This document shows positions 8,592-18,522 of a stretch of DNA of 64,000 nt, piece by piece. The notes under the pieces were generated by a model. The model was given only the letters and a program-made list of their open reading frames with translations, made no database searches and had not been told where the DNA came from. The translations under genes were made by a program, and so were the position numbers. Where the stretch lies: NCBI RefSeq assembly GCF_022678645.1, contig NZ_JALBWV010000029.1, positions 1 through 64,000 of the forward strand. Direction: 5' to 3'. Source of the stretch: Saccharopolyspora soli. Lineage in GTDB: Bacteria; Actinomycetota; Actinomycetes; Mycobacteriales; Pseudonocardiaceae. Position 1 is the stretch's first letter, and each line of letters opens with the position of its first letter.

Positions 8592-9377
8592 ATGCGATCA
8601 AGACCCGCCTTCGCCGCCGCGGCGCTGGCCTGCGCCGCAACGTTGCTGGCCAGCAGCCCGGCGAGCGCTGGGAGCTACCCGGTGCCCACACCGGGTGGCC
8701 CGACCCCGCCCGAAGAACCGGTCGTCGAAGGGCCGGTCAACATCGACGCGATAGCGGTGTCGGTCAGCCCGGACGGCGGATCGCCGTTGGGCGTCGAGAT
8801 CGGTTTCGACCGCACGAGCCGGACCGAAAGCGGCGAGAAACCCGCTCCGGCGAACCGGTTCGTGTTCCTCTTCGACAAGTCGATCCGGTTCAACCCGGAG
8901 AAGTTCCCGACCTGCGCGCGGGCCGACTTCGAGGCCGGTGGGCCCGCCGCGTGCCCGCCCGGCTCGAAGGTCGGGTCGGGTCGGGCCGTCATCTACCCCG
9001 ACACCTCGGCCGAAGTCGCGGTGTTCAACACCCGTTACGACAACGGCTTGCGCGGTGTGCTGATCACCATCCCGGCCACCGGCGCGGTGCTGGAGAACAC
9101 CTTCGAAACCGTCGTCGCCCCGTACCGCGCGGACTACCGCTGGGCTTCCGACGAACTGCTCCCGTCACCCCTGCCCCCGCACGAGCGTTCCGCCACCACT
9201 CGCTTCCAGGTCTCCTTCGGGGCGACCACCAGCGACGCCACCGGGACGCACAGCTTCGTGGAGAGTTACGCGCCGCCCCGGCACGAGCTCCGCTTCGGCG
9301 TGTGGAGCCGGTTCGTCACCGGGCAGGTCGTGGTGCCCACCGATCGCGTGGACCGGCCCGCCTGGAACCGGCCATGA
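8592..9377 (+). CDS. Secreted protein of unknown function
   Basis: A protein of 261 residues with a clear Sec signal peptide (basic MRSRP, hydrophobic AAAALACAATLLA, cleavage probably after ASA at residue 26). The mature part is mostly predicted beta and contains IGFDRTSR, a Cys pair (PTCARADFEAGGPAACPPGS) and VGSGRA. That region resembles actinobacterial secreted beta-rich proteins in which an XCPxxSxVGSG motif recurs, but I cannot name a function. The ATG at 8592 has GGAGG seven bases upstream; the open frame extends further upstream but would overlap the ArsR gene. Its stop overlaps the next gene's start (ATGA), so the two are translationally coupled. Confidence 0.8.
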   Translation: MRSRPAFAAAALACAATLLASSPASAGSYPVPTPGGPTPPEEPVVEGPVNIDAIAVSVSPDGGSPLGVEIGFDRTSRTESGEKPAPANRFVFLFDKSIRFNPEKFPTCARADFEAGGPAACPPGSKVGSGRAVIYPDTSAEVAVFNTRYDNGLRGVLITIPATGAVLENTFETVVAPYRADYRWASDELLPSPLPPHERSATTRFQVSFGATTSDATGTHSFVESYAPPRHELRFGVWSRFVTGQVVVPTDRVDRPAWNRP

Positions 9378-9721
9378 CGACAACGCGGCTGGTCAACACG
9401 GGCCGGGCAGTGGCGTTCGTGCTCAGCCTGGCGACGTTCGGATTCCTGTTCGTCCATGGATCGTGGCGCGCTGACAACCTGTTCCTGATCCCCGACCTGA
9501 TCATCTGCGCGCTCTTGGTGGTAGCCGCCGTCTTGCCGGTGGCCACCGCCAGCCCGGCTCTCGTGTTCGCCTTCGGCATGTCGGCCGGGGTGTTCACCAC
9601 CGCGACGGCGGCCTACGCCGTCCGAGGCGAGGTGGGAATCGCCACGCTCGTCGGCGCCGCCGCATCCGCGCTGATGGCCTGGCTGCTCGTCGCACACCAG
9701 CCGGGATCCCGCGCCGCTTGA
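9374..9721 (+). CDS. Small integral membrane protein, unknown
   Basis: A protein of 115 residues with about four hydrophobic segments (around residues 10-28, 36-58, 62-84 and 88-107) and a short charged C terminus. Start ATG overlaps the previous stop by 4 bases, so it is co-translated with the secreted protein and the pair probably works together under the ArsR regulator. There is no recognisable family motif. Confidence 0.75.
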   Translation: MTTTRLVNTGRAVAFVLSLATFGFLFVHGSWRADNLFLIPDLIICALLVVAAVLPVATASPALVFAFGMSAGVFTTATAAYAVRGEVGIATLVGAAASALMAWLLVAHQPGSRAA

Positions 9722-9776
9722 CGAAACGGGCACCGTGTCCACTGTGGACGCGGTGTCCGTTCGGATCAGCGGGTCG

Positions 9777-11249
9777 TCACTTGGGTTCGTGGATGGTCTG
9801 CGGGATGCCCCACGGGTTGTCATCGCGCAGCGCCGCAGGGAGGAGGTCCTGCGGGACGTTCTGGTACGTCACCGGGCGCAGGAATCGGTCGATGGACGCG
9901 GTGCCCACCGAGGTGAAGCGGGCGTCCGTCGTCGCCGGGTACGGTCCGCCGTGCTGCATCGCCGGGGAGACCGCGACGCCGGTCGGCCAGCCGTTGAACA
10001 GCAGTCGACCCGCGCGGTCGCGCAGTCGGCTGACCAGGCTTCCGGCGAACTCCGTGTCATCGGCCTCGGCGTGCAGCGTCGCGGTGAGGTTGCCCTCGAA
10101 CGCCTCGGCCGCCCGCCGCGCCTCGTCCTCCGAGCCGTAGGTGACCACAATGGACAGCGGGCCGAAGACTTCCTCCAGCAGCGCCTCGCGGTTCGCCAGG
10201 AGCGTCTCGACATCGGTGGTCAGCAGCGTAGGCACCGTCTCATCCGCCGCGCTCCCCTCGGCCAGCACCCGCACCCCCGGCACCTCGGTGACGGCGGAGC
10301 GGCGTCCGGAGTAGCCCTGGTGCAGCCGTTCGTTGAGCATCCGGTGTCCCGCGACCGCCTTGGACTCGGCGGCCAGCACGTCGTCCAGCCCGTGGTCGGC
10401 GGGCAGGAACAGCAGGCCCGGCTTGGTGCACAGCTGACCGGCGTTGCCCGAGTACGACGTCACGTAGCCCTTGGCGATCTCCTCGCCGCGGGCGCGGACC
10501 GCGCTGGGCGTGGCGAAAACCGGGTTGAGGCTGCCGAGTTCGCCGAAGAACGGGATCGGCGTGGGCCGCGAGTTGGCGATGTCGAAAAGCGCCCGTCCGC
10601 CCGGTACCGATCCGGTGAACGACGCCGCCTTGATCCGCGGGTCCCGCAGCGCGGCGGTGCCGACCTCGACGCCCAGCACGACGCTGAACGCGCCGTCCGG
10701 TGCCCCGGCGGCCTGCAGCGCCTCGACGATGATCTCCCCGGTGCGCACCGACAGCCGCGGGTGGCCGGGGTGTGCCTTGAGCACCACCGGGCAGCCAGCC
10801 GCGAGCGCCGATGCGGTGTCGCCACCCGCGACCGAGAAGGCGAACGGGAAGTTGCTCGCGGCGAAGACCAGCACCGGGCCCACCGGTTGCAGGACCCGGC
10901 GCAGATCCGGCTTGGCGCCCAACGCGAAACCGGCGTCCGCGCGGTCCACGGTGGCCTGCAGATAGCTGCCCTCGTCGAGGACTTCGGCGAACAGCCGCAG
11001 CTGGAAGGTGGTGCGCTTGAGCTCGCCGGTCAGCCGACCCTCGGACAGGTTGGACTCGGCGATCGCCAGCGGCACCAGCTCGCCGCTGGCGGCGTCCAGC
11101 GCGTCGGCGACGGCGGTCAGCTGGCGGGCGCGGGTGGCGGGCGACTGCGCGCCGAAGGCGTCGGCGGCGTCGGCGGCTCGCTGCAGGACGGTGTCGAGTT
11201 CGGCTTGGGTGGTGTCCGGAATCCGGTCGATCGCGGTCAACGTGCCCAT
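9777..11249 (-). CDS. NAD(P)-dependent aldehyde dehydrogenase (ketoglutarate semialdehyde dehydrogenase-like)
   Basis: A protein of about 490 residues. It has the ALDH superfamily layout: nucleotide-binding part with VGPVLVFAASNFPFAFSVAGGD, catalytic Glu in FFGELGS and catalytic Cys in GNAGQLCTKPG. The FPFAFS.AGGDTASALAAGCPVV signature and the FNGWPTGV.V motif are typical of 2,5-dioxovalerate (alpha-ketoglutaric semialdehyde) dehydrogenases that act in sugar-acid or hydroxyproline breakdown. No pathway partners lie beside it, so the substrate stays uncertain. The start is debatable: ATG at 11249 aligns with family members but has the AAAGG sequence directly against it; the frame is open to 11315. 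Confidence 0.85.
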   Translation of the reverse strand: MGTLTAIDRIPDTTQAELDTVLQRAADAADAFGAQSPATRARQLTAVADALDAASGELVPLAIAESNLSEGRLTGELKRTTFQLRLFAEVLDEGSYLQATVDRADAGFALGAKPDLRRVLQPVGPVLVFAASNFPFAFSVAGGDTASALAAGCPVVLKAHPGHPRLSVRTGEIIVEALQAAGAPDGAFSVVLGVEVGTAALRDPRIKAASFTGSVPGGRALFDIANSRPTPIPFFGELGSLNPVFATPSAVRARGEEIAKGYVTSYSGNAGQLCTKPGLLFLPADHGLDDVLAAESKAVAGHRMLNERLHQGYSGRRSAVTEVPGVRVLAEGSAADETVPTLLTTDVETLLANREALLEEVFGPLSIVVTYGSEDEARRAAEAFEGNLTATLHAEADDTEFAGSLVSRLRDRAGRLLFNGWPTGVAVSPAMQHGGPYPATTDARFTSVGTASIDRFLRPVTYQNVPQDLLPAALRDDNPWGIPQTIHEPK

Positions 11250-11424
11250 CCTTTGCGCGGTTCGAGTGCTGTCCCCAACACCGTAATACGCCCCACCACC
11301 CGACCAGCCGGACACTGTTCGAAATAACGCACCGACAATTCACCTCTGCTCTTGTCAGGAAACGCCGCCAACCGCTCAGCCCTCTCTCGAAGCTGGCACC
11401 GCAGCACCGTCACGCGATGAGGTC

Positions 11425-11477
11425 GAGGTGAGGGGCACCCGTGACCCAGTTACTTGGTCAGGGGTGCCCCTCACCTC
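11425..11477 (-). terminator. Long inverted repeat, probable terminator of fprA
   Basis: Perfect 16-bp arms (GAGGTGAGGGGCACCC at 11425-11440 and its complement at 11462-11477). The 21-base loop contains a further TGACC/GGTCA pairing. It lies 52 bases downstream of the fprA stop and before the promoter of the aldehyde dehydrogenase. A U-tract is lacking, as often in actinobacteria. Confidence 0.65.
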
Positions 11478-11528
11478 TCACTCGAACGGGGAGCGGCGCC
11501 AGTCGCGTCGACGCGCGGAACGACGTGG

Positions 11529-12881
11529 TCAGTGTTGGGCGCGGGAGATTCGCACCATCTCCTCGCGGGCGACGACCTTGATTCGTTCGCGGCCCAGGGC
11601 TTCGCCCAGCGCCTTCTCGTGCGCGTCCAGGCGGCTCCAGCCCTCCCACGTCGTGTACTCCACGCCGCGCTCTTCGAGCAGCCGCAGGATGCTCTGCGGC
11701 GACGGCTGTTCCGCCTGCGGCAGCGTCGTCGCGTCGGCCAGCAGGTTGTTGATGGTCTCCAGGGCGTCGCCCTTGGTGTGTCCGATCAGGCCCACCGGTC
11801 CGCGCTTGATCCATCCCGTGGTGTAGACGCCTGGGATGTGGTCGCCGTCCAGGTCCAGCACCCGGCCACCGTCGTTGGGCACCGTGCCGGAGTGGTGGTC
11901 GAACGGGATGTCCGCCAGCGGCGAGCTCAGGTAGCCGACCGCGCGGTAGACCTGCTGCACCGGGTACGTCTCGTACTCGCCGGTGCCGCGCACGTTGCCG
12001 TCACCGGTGAGCTCCATGACCTCGACCTTGCAACCCTCGACCCGCGCCATGCCCTGCACCTCGACCGGCGCGCGCAGGAAGTGCAGGTGCAGGCGGCGCG
12101 CGGTGTCGTGCTTCGGATCCCGCAGCGCCCAGTCCTGCAAGGTCTTGACGACGGTCTTGACCTGGTTGTTGGTGCGGATCGCCGCTTCGCTGGCCGCGTC
12201 TAGCTCGAAGCCCTCGGGGTGCACGATGATCTCCACGCCGGGCTGGTGGTCCAGCTCGCGCAGCTCCAGCGGGGTGAACTTGGCCTGCGCCGGGCCGCGC
12301 CGGGCGAACAGGTGCACATCGGTGATCCGCGAGCTCCGCAGGCCCCGGTGCACGTTGTCCGGGATCTCGGTGCGCAGCAGGTCGTCGGCCTGCTTGGCCA
12401 GCACCCGAGCGACGTCTAGCGCCACGTTGCCAGCACCGATCACCGCGACCTGCTGACCGTCCAGCGTCCAGTCGCGGGCAGCCTCCGGGTGGCCGTCGTA
12501 CCAGTAGACGAACTCCGCGGCGCCGAAGCTGTGCGGCAGGTCGATGCCCGGGATGTCCAACGCGCGGTCCCGGTCGGCTCCGGTGGCGAAGACAACCGCG
12601 TCGTAGTGGCGGCGCAGGTCGTCCAGCTTGACGTCCACGCCGTAGTCGACGTGGCCCAGGAAGCGGATGCCCGGCTTGTCCAGCACCCGGTGCAGCGCGC
12701 TGACGATGCCCTTGATGCGCGGGTGGTCCGGGGCGACGCCGTAGCGGATCAGGCCGTAGGGCGCGGGCATCCGGTCCAGCAGGTCGATCTCCACCGGGGT
12801 CTCGGACTTGGTCAGGATGTCGGCCGCGTAAACCCCGGCCGGTCCGGCACCGACGATCACCACTCGCAGCGGGCGGGTCAT
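11529..12881 (-). CDS. fprA: Ferredoxin/adrenodoxin-type NADP reductase FprA
   Basis: A protein of 450 residues, the family's usual length. An FAD-binding dinucleotide fold begins at VVIVGAGPAGVYAA (residues 7-20), followed by PYGLIRYGVAPDHP, a family signature. A second fold binds NADP at VAVIGAGNVALDVARVL. The GWIKRGPVGLIGHTK block near residue 360 closes the FAD site. The enzyme moves electrons between NADPH and ferredoxins, serving P450 and iron-sulfur pathways. ATG at 12881 lies 7-10 bases after GAGAGGCGGA. Its upstream DNA holds a tandem 140-bp duplication and an iron-box-like palindrome, so iron-linked control is plausible. Confidence 0.92.
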   Translation of the reverse strand: MTRPLRVVIVGAGPAGVYAADILTKSETPVEIDLLDRMPAPYGLIRYGVAPDHPRIKGIVSALHRVLDKPGIRFLGHVDYGVDVKLDDLRRHYDAVVFATGADRDRALDIPGIDLPHSFGAAEFVYWYDGHPEAARDWTLDGQQVAVIGAGNVALDVARVLAKQADDLLRTEIPDNVHRGLRSSRITDVHLFARRGPAQAKFTPLELRELDHQPGVEIIVHPEGFELDAASEAAIRTNNQVKTVVKTLQDWALRDPKHDTARRLHLHFLRAPVEVQGMARVEGCKVEVMELTGDGNVRGTGEYETYPVQQVYRAVGYLSSPLADIPFDHHSGTVPNDGGRVLDLDGDHIPGVYTTGWIKRGPVGLIGHTKGDALETINNLLADATTLPQAEQPSPQSILRLLEERGVEYTTWEGWSRLDAHEKALGEALGRERIKVVAREEMVRISRAQH

Positions 12882-13159
12882 GCCGGTTCCGCCTCTCCGC
12901 GATTTGCAGTGGTGGTTGCGTCCAGCCCAATCTCCCGTTGCGTGGTTTCTCGTGGCTGGTTTGCGTCACGGTCCCCTGGGGTGCGGTTGGGAAGGACTGG
13001 GGTTGACACAGGGCTACTCATGCTGGTCCGCCTCTCCGCGATTCACAGTGGTGGTTGCGTTCAGCTCAATCTCGCGTTGTGTGGTTTCTTGTGGCTGGTT
13101 TGCGTCGCGGTCCCCTGGGGTGCGGTTGAGGGGGACTGGGGTTGACACACAGGGCTACT
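12879..13159. repeat. Two-copy tandem duplication (about 140 bp) covering the fprA upstream region
   Basis: Unit A 12879-13018 and unit B 13019-13159 match almost base for base; both run from CATGC through CCTCTCCGCGATT, GTGGTTGCGT, GTGGTTTC, CTGGTTTGCGTC, GGTCCCCTGGGGTGCGGTTG and TTGACACA to GGGCTACTCATG. Unit A begins at the fprA start codon, so the duplicated copy carries the same ribosome-site-like region and an extra ATG on the minus strand. Differences are scattered substitutions and 1-2 base indels, so it is not brand new. Confidence 0.9.
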
Positions 13160-13268
13160 CATGCGTCCTTCTCCTGGGCGCCGACCTCCGGCGCGCTCGA
13201 CTGGACTCGCGCGTGATCGGACCCGGTCGGGTTCCGGGCCTGCTGAAGTGCACGGGTGAGCCTCAAGC

Positions 13269-13282
13269 TTAGGCATGCCTAA
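13269..13282. promoter_or_regulatory. Iron-box-like palindrome (possible DtxR/IdeR site)
   Basis: Perfect 14-bp palindrome TTAGGCATGCCTAA. It agrees with the DtxR/IdeR consensus (TTAGGTTAGGCTAACCTAA) at 11 of the 14 aligned positions, but the outer five bases fit poorly. It lies in the divergent region between fprA and the GGDEF protein gene. A link to fprA would make sense because ferredoxin metabolism depends on iron. The rest of 13160-13512 shows no gene. Confidence 0.45.
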
Positions 13283-13512
13283 CCGCTGATCCCGCGATCT
13301 GGGCTCGTGACAATGGTCATAACGGGCCCGCCCATCTGGGGCTGCCCACCATGCGTGCGTGACCAAGCGCGGTGCGTGACAGTAAGATTCGAACTCGATC
13401 AGCCGCACCCGCCGCTCAGGTGGGTGTCATGCCCTCACTCGCAGCGATCCAATGCGAAGGACAGGTGGGAGATGCGCAAGTTGTGGCACCCCGCGCCCGG
13501 CGGAGTCGAGCA

Positions 13513-15612
13513 GTGATCACCCGAGTGGACCGCCTGGAGTTCGTACACCGCTGGAAGCGCGAGATCGTGCACACCAGCTACGTGCCGCTGCACCGCAGCG
13601 ACATCGACGAGCTGCTGACCGACTGCCTCGACCGACTGCTCGGCGAGCTGACCGGCGCAGCCCTGCCGGGCGAGGCGCTGGAGGTCGGCGCCCAGCTCGT
13701 GCAGATCCACTTCACCAACCCCGAAGCGCTCTCCCGCACGGTGCGGCTGTTCGCCGCCGAACTGCCCAGGATGCTGCCGGACCTGCGGCGCGATCGGTTG
13801 TTCGCCGCGATCGGCGACCTGACCGCGGGCTTCGCCGGGCGGCTGCGCGAGCAGACGCTGGCCGAGCAGGAAGTGATCAAGCAGGCGGTCCTGCACGCTC
13901 GGGATGCCGCCGAGGAGGCGCTGCGGGCCAGCGAGGCGAGAACGCGCGCGGTGTTCACCTCATCGGCGCTGGGCATCGCGGTCGTGTCGCTGGACGGGAC
14001 GATCGAAGAGGTCAACGCCGCGCTGACGCGGATCTTCCAGCACACGACCGGCGAACTGGTCGGCGGCGCGGTGTTCGACCTGGTCGACGAGCCCTGGTTG
14101 GGGCAACTCCAGGACGCCACCGGCCAACTGGCCGCCGGTGAGCTCGACCGCTGCCAACTGGAGACCCGCCGCACCGAGCCGAACGGCACGCACATCTGGA
14201 CCCAGGTGTCCGGGTCGCTGGTCCGGGACGCCCAGGGCGAGCCGGACTACCAGGTCCTGCTGTACGAGGACATCACCGACCGGCACATGCTCCAGGAGCA
14301 GTTCCGCAGGCAGGCCACCCACGACCCGCTGACCGGTCTGGCCAACCGCACGCAGTTGGAGTCCAGCCTGGACGCCGCGCTGGAACCGGCCTATCCAGGC
14401 CGCCGGGTGGGGCTTTGCTACTTCGACCTGGACGGGTTCAAAGCGGTCAACGACAGCCTCGGCCACCCGATCGGCGACCGGCTGCTGCGGCAGGTGGCGC
14501 AGCGCCTGGATGCGCTGGCCAAGGCCGAACTGGCGCTGGCGGCCCGAATGGGCGGCGACGAGTTCGTGGTGCTGGTGCCCGATTCGCGCGATGCCAACTC
14601 GGTGATCGAACTGGTGGACCGCCTGCTCCGGGAGATCAACCGGCCGGTGCGCATCGGTGACCACGAGCTGAGCGCCTCGGCCAGTGTCGGCATCGTGGAG
14701 CGCGAGGTCGCCGACACCGATGCCGAGGCGCTGCTGCGGGATGCCGACATCACGCTCTACCGGGCCAAGAGCGATGGCCGAGCGCAGTGGGTGCTGTTCG
14801 ACGCCGTGCACAACGCGGTGGCGCTGGACCGGTTCAAGCTCTCCGCCGCGCTGCCCGCGGCGCTGGAGCAGAACGAACTGTTCGTCGAGTACGAGCCGAT
14901 CAAATGGCTGCAGTCCGACAAGTTGGTGGGCGCCACCGGCAACGTGCGGTGGGACCACCCGGAGTTCGGCGAGTTGGACGCCGATCGGTTCCTCGCGTTG
15001 GCCGAGGAGACCGGACTGATCACCAGGCTCGGCAGCTGGGCGCTGGAACAGGTCTGCGAGCAAGCGGCACGCTGGGTGCAGCGGTTGGGCGAGGACGCGC
15101 CGATCGCCGCGGTGAACCTGTCGCCGCGGCACTGCCGCGATCCCGAACTCGTCGCCGACGTGCGGCGCATCCTGCACAAGACGGGGTTGCCAGCGCAGTC
15201 GCTGGCGCTCGGCCTGCCCGAAGCCGCGCTGTTCGACCACAACGGCGACCCGGTCGACACCTTGGAGATCTTCGCCGAGATGGGGATTCGACTGGTCGTC
15301 TACGAGTTCGGCGACGACTACACCGGAGTCGGCCGGTTGCGCGACCTGCCGATCACCGGAGTGCGCATCGACGGCCCGCACCTGGCGAGCCTCGCCGACC
15401 CGGATGGCCCCGATCCGCTGGGTCGGCACCTGGTGAGCAGCACGGTCGGCGCGGCGAAGCTGATGGGTTTCCCGGTGCTCGTCGGCGGCGTGCGCACCGC
15501 GCTGCAGGCCCAGCGACTGGAAGAGCTGGGTGTCTGCATGGTGCAAGGTCCTTACGTCAGCGAGCTGGCCTCGGCATCGGAGATCGAGCAGCTCTTCGCG
15601 GAATCGGGCTGA
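13513..15612 (+). CDS. PAS-GGDEF-degenerate EAL signalling protein
   Basis: A protein of about 699 residues from a GTG at 13513 with GGAG nine bases before it (an ATG at 13429 in the same frame is the main alternative). An N-terminal helical region is followed by a PAS domain (about 135-265), a GGDEF domain with intact Gly347-Gly-Asp-Glu-Phe351, and an EAL-like domain from about 430. In the EAL domain the signature reads GATGNVRW where active enzymes have EALVRW, and the second metal motif reads EFGDDY instead of DDFG. So c-di-GMP synthesis is likely and hydrolysis unlikely. No RxxD inhibitory site is seen five residues before GGDEF. It is soluble; no membrane segment is visible. Confidence 0.85.
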   Translation: MITRVDRLEFVHRWKREIVHTSYVPLHRSDIDELLTDCLDRLLGELTGAALPGEALEVGAQLVQIHFTNPEALSRTVRLFAAELPRMLPDLRRDRLFAAIGDLTAGFAGRLREQTLAEQEVIKQAVLHARDAAEEALRASEARTRAVFTSSALGIAVVSLDGTIEEVNAALTRIFQHTTGELVGGAVFDLVDEPWLGQLQDATGQLAAGELDRCQLETRRTEPNGTHIWTQVSGSLVRDAQGEPDYQVLLYEDITDRHMLQEQFRRQATHDPLTGLANRTQLESSLDAALEPAYPGRRVGLCYFDLDGFKAVNDSLGHPIGDRLLRQVAQRLDALAKAELALAARMGGDEFVVLVPDSRDANSVIELVDRLLREINRPVRIGDHELSASASVGIVEREVADTDAEALLRDADITLYRAKSDGRAQWVLFDAVHNAVALDRFKLSAALPAALEQNELFVEYEPIKWLQSDKLVGATGNVRWDHPEFGELDADRFLALAEETGLITRLGSWALEQVCEQAARWVQRLGEDAPIAAVNLSPRHCRDPELVADVRRILHKTGLPAQSLALGLPEAALFDHNGDPVDTLEIFAEMGIRLVVYEFGDDYTGVGRLRDLPITGVRIDGPHLASLADPDGPDPLGRHLVSSTVGAAKLMGFPVLVGGVRTALQAQRLEELGVCMVQGPYVSELASASEIEQLFAESG

Positions 15613-15806
15613 GCTCGCGGGGTGCGTGCGACGCGAGTTGCGCAGGCAGGCGGAAGCGGCTGAGGTCAAGCCGGTCGCACCGCCACTTCGCGCAACGGTG
15701 GGCCACGCCGCTCGGTGCGGCGAAAACTGGGTGGCGACAGGCCGATAGCATCGGGATGCGAAGCGTATCCGCACCGGTCGGTGACCGGTCCAGCCGAGGA
15801 GTGATC

Positions 15807-17861
15807 GTGTCCGTACAGCCTTCCCAAGCCCAGCAAGCTCTCCGGGTGAAGGTTCCGGCGGGCACTACCGCGGGCGCAGCCGTCGCCGAGGCGGGGCTGC
15901 CGTCGAAGGGTCCCGACGCCGTCGTGGTGGTCCGCGACGCCGCGGGGAACCTGCGGGACCTCGCCTGGGCGCCGGATTCGGACGTCGAAGTCGAGGCGGT
16001 CGCCGCCGACACCGAGGACGGCCGCAGCGTCATCCGGCACTCCGCCGCGCACGTGCTGGCGCAGGCGGTGCAGGACCTGTTCCCCGACGCGAAGCTGGGC
16101 ATCGGTCCGCCGATCCGGGACGGCTTCTACTACGACTTCGACGTCGACCGACCGTTCACCCCGGATGACCTGCAAGCGCTGGAGAAGCGCATGAAGCAGC
16201 TCATCAAGTCCGGGCAGCAGTTCGCACGCCGCCGACTTGAGTCGGTCGAGGCCGCCAAGCAGGAGCTGGCCGACGAGCCGTACAAGCTGGAGCTGGTGGA
16301 CCTCAAGTCCGATGTGGACACCAGCGAGGTGATGGAGGTCGGCGGCGGCGAGCTGACCGTCTACGACAACATCGACCGGCACGGCGAGGTCGTCTGGGGC
16401 GACCTCTGCCGCGGTCCGCACGTGCCGCACACCCGGTTCATCCCGGCGGTCAAGCTGATGCGGGTCGCCGCCGCGTACTGGCGGGGCAACCAGAACAACC
16501 AGCAGTTGCAGCGGATCTACGGCACCGCCTGGGAGTCCAAGGAGAAGCTCGACGAGTACCTGGAGTGGCTGGCCGAGGCCGAGCGCCGCGACCACCGGCG
16601 GATCGGCGCGGAGCTGGACCTGTTCTCCTTCCCGGACGAGGTCGGCTCCGGGCTGCCGCTGTTCCACCCCAAGGGCGGCATCATCCGGCGCGAGTTGGAG
16701 GACTACTCGCGCAAGCGCCACGAGCAGGCCGGGTACGAGTTCGTCTACACCCCGCACATCACCAAGGACGTGCTGTTCAAGACCTCCAGGCACCTGGAGT
16801 GGTACCGCGACGGCATGTTCCCGGCGATGCACCTCGACGAGGAGCGCGACGCCGACGGCGAGCTGCGCAAGCCGGGGCAGGACTACTACCTCAAGCCGAT
16901 GAACTGCCCGTTCCACAACCTGATCTACCGCTCGCGCGGGCGGTCCTACCGGGAACTGCCGCTGCGGCTGTTCGAGTTCGGGTCGGTGTACCGGTACGAG
17001 AAGTCCGGTGTGGTGCACGGGCTGACCAGGGTGCGCGGCATGACGCAGGACGACGCGCACATCTACTGCACTCCCGACCAGTTGCAGGACGAGCTGCAGT
17101 CGCTGCTGAACTTCGTCCTCGACCTGCTGCGCGACTACGGCCTGGAGGACTTCTACCTCGAACTGTCCACCCGCAACGAGGAGAAGTACGTCGGCAGCGA
17201 CGAGAGCTGGGCGATGGCCACCGAGGCGCTGCGCGCCGCGGCCGTGGAATCCGGGTTGGAACTGGTGCCGGATCCCGGCGGCGCCGCCTTCTACGGTCCG
17301 AAGATCTCCGTGCAGACCAAGGACGCGCTGGGCCGCAGCTGGCAGATGTCGACCATCCAGGTCGACTACCACCTGCCGGAGCTGTTCAACCTGGAGTTCA
17401 CCGCGCCGGATGGCAGCAAGCAGCGGCCCATCAAGATCCACCGCGCGCTGTTCGGGTCCATCGAGCGGTTCTTCGGGGTGCTCACCGAGCACTACGCGGG
17501 TGCCTTCCCGGCTTGGCTGGCACCGGTGCAGGTGGTCGGCATCCCGATCGCCGACGAGCACGTTGAGCACCTGCAGCGGGTGGCAGAGGCGTTGCGCGCC
17601 AAGGGAATTCGCGTCGACGTGGACACCAGCGACGACCGGATGCAGAAGAAGATCCGCAACCACACCACGCAGAAGGTGCCGTTCTTGCTGCTGGCGGGTG
17701 GCAAGGACGTGGCTGCCGACGCGGTGTCGTTCCGGTTCCGCGACGGCACCCAGATCAACGGGGTGCCGGTGGACGCCGCGATCGCCGCGCTGACCGGCTG
17801 GATCGAGCGCCGCGAGAACGCCTCGCCGACCGCTGAGAACTTCCAGGCGGAGCAGGCGTGA
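15807..17861 (+). CDS. thrS: Threonyl-tRNA synthetase
   Basis: A protein of about 684 residues, class II synthetase. Domains in order: TGS (residues 5-70), the editing-type SAD domain with [10 protein letters not shown] (His-rich zinc editing site), the catalytic core with motif 1 around the EYVYTP-like segment, CPFHNLIY supplying the zinc ligand Cys, motif 2 [15 protein letters not shown], motif 3 near [13 protein letters not shown], and the anticodon-binding domain. It charges tRNA-Thr. Two in-frame GTGs occur (15801, 15807); 15807 has GAGGA seven bases upstream. The HIT gene overlaps its stop, as in many actinobacteria. Confidence 0.96.
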   Translation: MSVQPSQAQQALRVKVPAGTTAGAAVAEAGLPSKGPDAVVVVRDAAGNLRDLAWAPDSDVEVEAVAADTEDGRSVIRHSAAHVLAQAVQDLFPDAKLGIGPPIRDGFYYDFDVDRPFTPDDLQALEKRMKQLIKSGQQFARRRLESVEAAKQELADEPYKLELVDLKSDVDTSEVMEVGGGELTVYDNIDRHGEVVWGDLCRGPHVPHTRFIPAVKLMRVAAAYWRGNQNNQQLQRIYGTAWESKEKLDEYLEWLAEAERRDHRRIGAELDLFSFPDEVGSGLPLFHPKGGIIRRELEDYSRKRHEQAGYEFVYTPHITKDVLFKTSRHLEWYRDGMFPAMHLDEERDADGELRKPGQDYYLKPMNCPFHNLIYRSRGRSYRELPLRLFEFGSVYRYEKSGVVHGLTRVRGMTQDDAHIYCTPDQLQDELQSLLNFVLDLLRDYGLEDFYLELSTRNEEKYVGSDESWAMATEALRAAAVESGLELVPDPGGAAFYGPKISVQTKDALGRSWQMSTIQVDYHLPELFNLEFTAPDGSKQRPIKIHRALFGSIERFFGVLTEHYAGAFPAWLAPVQVVGIPIADEHVEHLQRVAEALRAKGIRVDVDTSDDRMQKKIRNHTTQKVPFLLLAGGKDVAADAVSFRFRDGTQINGVPVDAAIAALTGWIERRENASPTAENFQAEQA

Positions 17862-18433
17862 GCGAAGTTCCCGGACCCGAGGGGGTCGAGCTGGTCGAGC
17901 AGCACGGTGTCGGCGTACCGGACGCCCTGCAACGGTTGTGGACACCGCACCGGATGGCCTACATCCAGGGAGAGAACAAGCCGGAGGGCGACGACAGCGA
18001 CGGCTGCCCGTTCTGCAGGCTGCTCGACTCCGGGCGGCCGGATTCCGAGACGTTGATCGTGGCGCGCGACGAGTTGGTCTTCGCGATCCTCAACCTGTAC
18101 CCGTACAACCCGGGACACCTGATGGTGCTGCCGTACCGGCACGTCGCGGACTACACCGAGCTCACCGCGGCGGAGACGGTGGCGGTCGCGGAGTACACCC
18201 AGCACGCGATGCGGGTGATCCGCCAGGTTTCCGCGCCGCACGGGTTCAACATCGGGCTCAACCAGGGGCCGGTGGCCGGTGCGGGCATCGCGGCGCACCT
18301 GCACCAGCACGTGGTGCCGCGGTGGGGCGGCGACTCGAACTTCATGCCGGTCATCGGCCACACCAAGGTCCTGCCGCAACTGCTGGGCGAAACCCACCAG
18401 CTGCTGGCCACCGCCTGGCGCGAAGTGCCCTGA
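17858..18433 (+). CDS. HIT-family hydrolase/phosphorylase (AP4A phosphorylase-like)
   Basis: A protein of 191 residues. The histidine triad is HLHQHVV near residue 148, preceded by [17 protein letters not shown] and NIGLNQG, the standard HIT fold. A zinc-type CPFC motif is at about residue 50. The M. tuberculosis gene in the same place (Rv2613c) encodes a diadenosine tetraphosphate phosphorylase, so cleavage of dinucleoside polyphosphates made by synthetases such as the adjacent thrS product is likely. GTG start overlaps the thrS TGA (GTGA). In mycobacteria pgsA follows directly; here about 1 kb with yceI intervenes. Confidence 0.9.
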   Translation: MSEVPGPEGVELVEQHGVGVPDALQRLWTPHRMAYIQGENKPEGDDSDGCPFCRLLDSGRPDSETLIVARDELVFAILNLYPYNPGHLMVLPYRHVADYTELTAAETVAVAEYTQHAMRVIRQVSAPHGFNIGLNQGPVAGAGIAAHLHQHVVPRWGGDSNFMPVIGHTKVLPQLLGETHQLLATAWREVP

Positions 18434-18452
18434 CCGTCCGGGATTCCGCATG

Positions 18453-18488
18453 GAAACGGGCCGAGGACGCGCCTCCCCAGCCCGTTTC
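18453..18488 (+). terminator. Terminator after thrS-HIT
   Basis: Stem GAAACGGGC (18453-18461) and GCCCGTTTC (18480-18488) with an 18-base loop, 20 bases after the HIT stop codon. Confidence 0.6.
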
Positions 18489-18522
18489 ACGTGGCTTCAC
18501 GGTCTGTCTTTGTTCTTGTTTT

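Noticed and set aside
12879-13159. CRISPR-like array before fprA
   Set aside because: Only two long units of about 140 bp without short spaced repeats; it is a tandem duplication.
15613-15806. T-box riboswitch upstream of thrS
   Set aside because: No T-box core sequence or specifier-loop structure is recognisable in the 194-bp gap.
15666-17945. Antisense 759-codon open frame across thrS
   Set aside because: Codon composition and lack of motifs mark it as a high-GC shadow of thrS.
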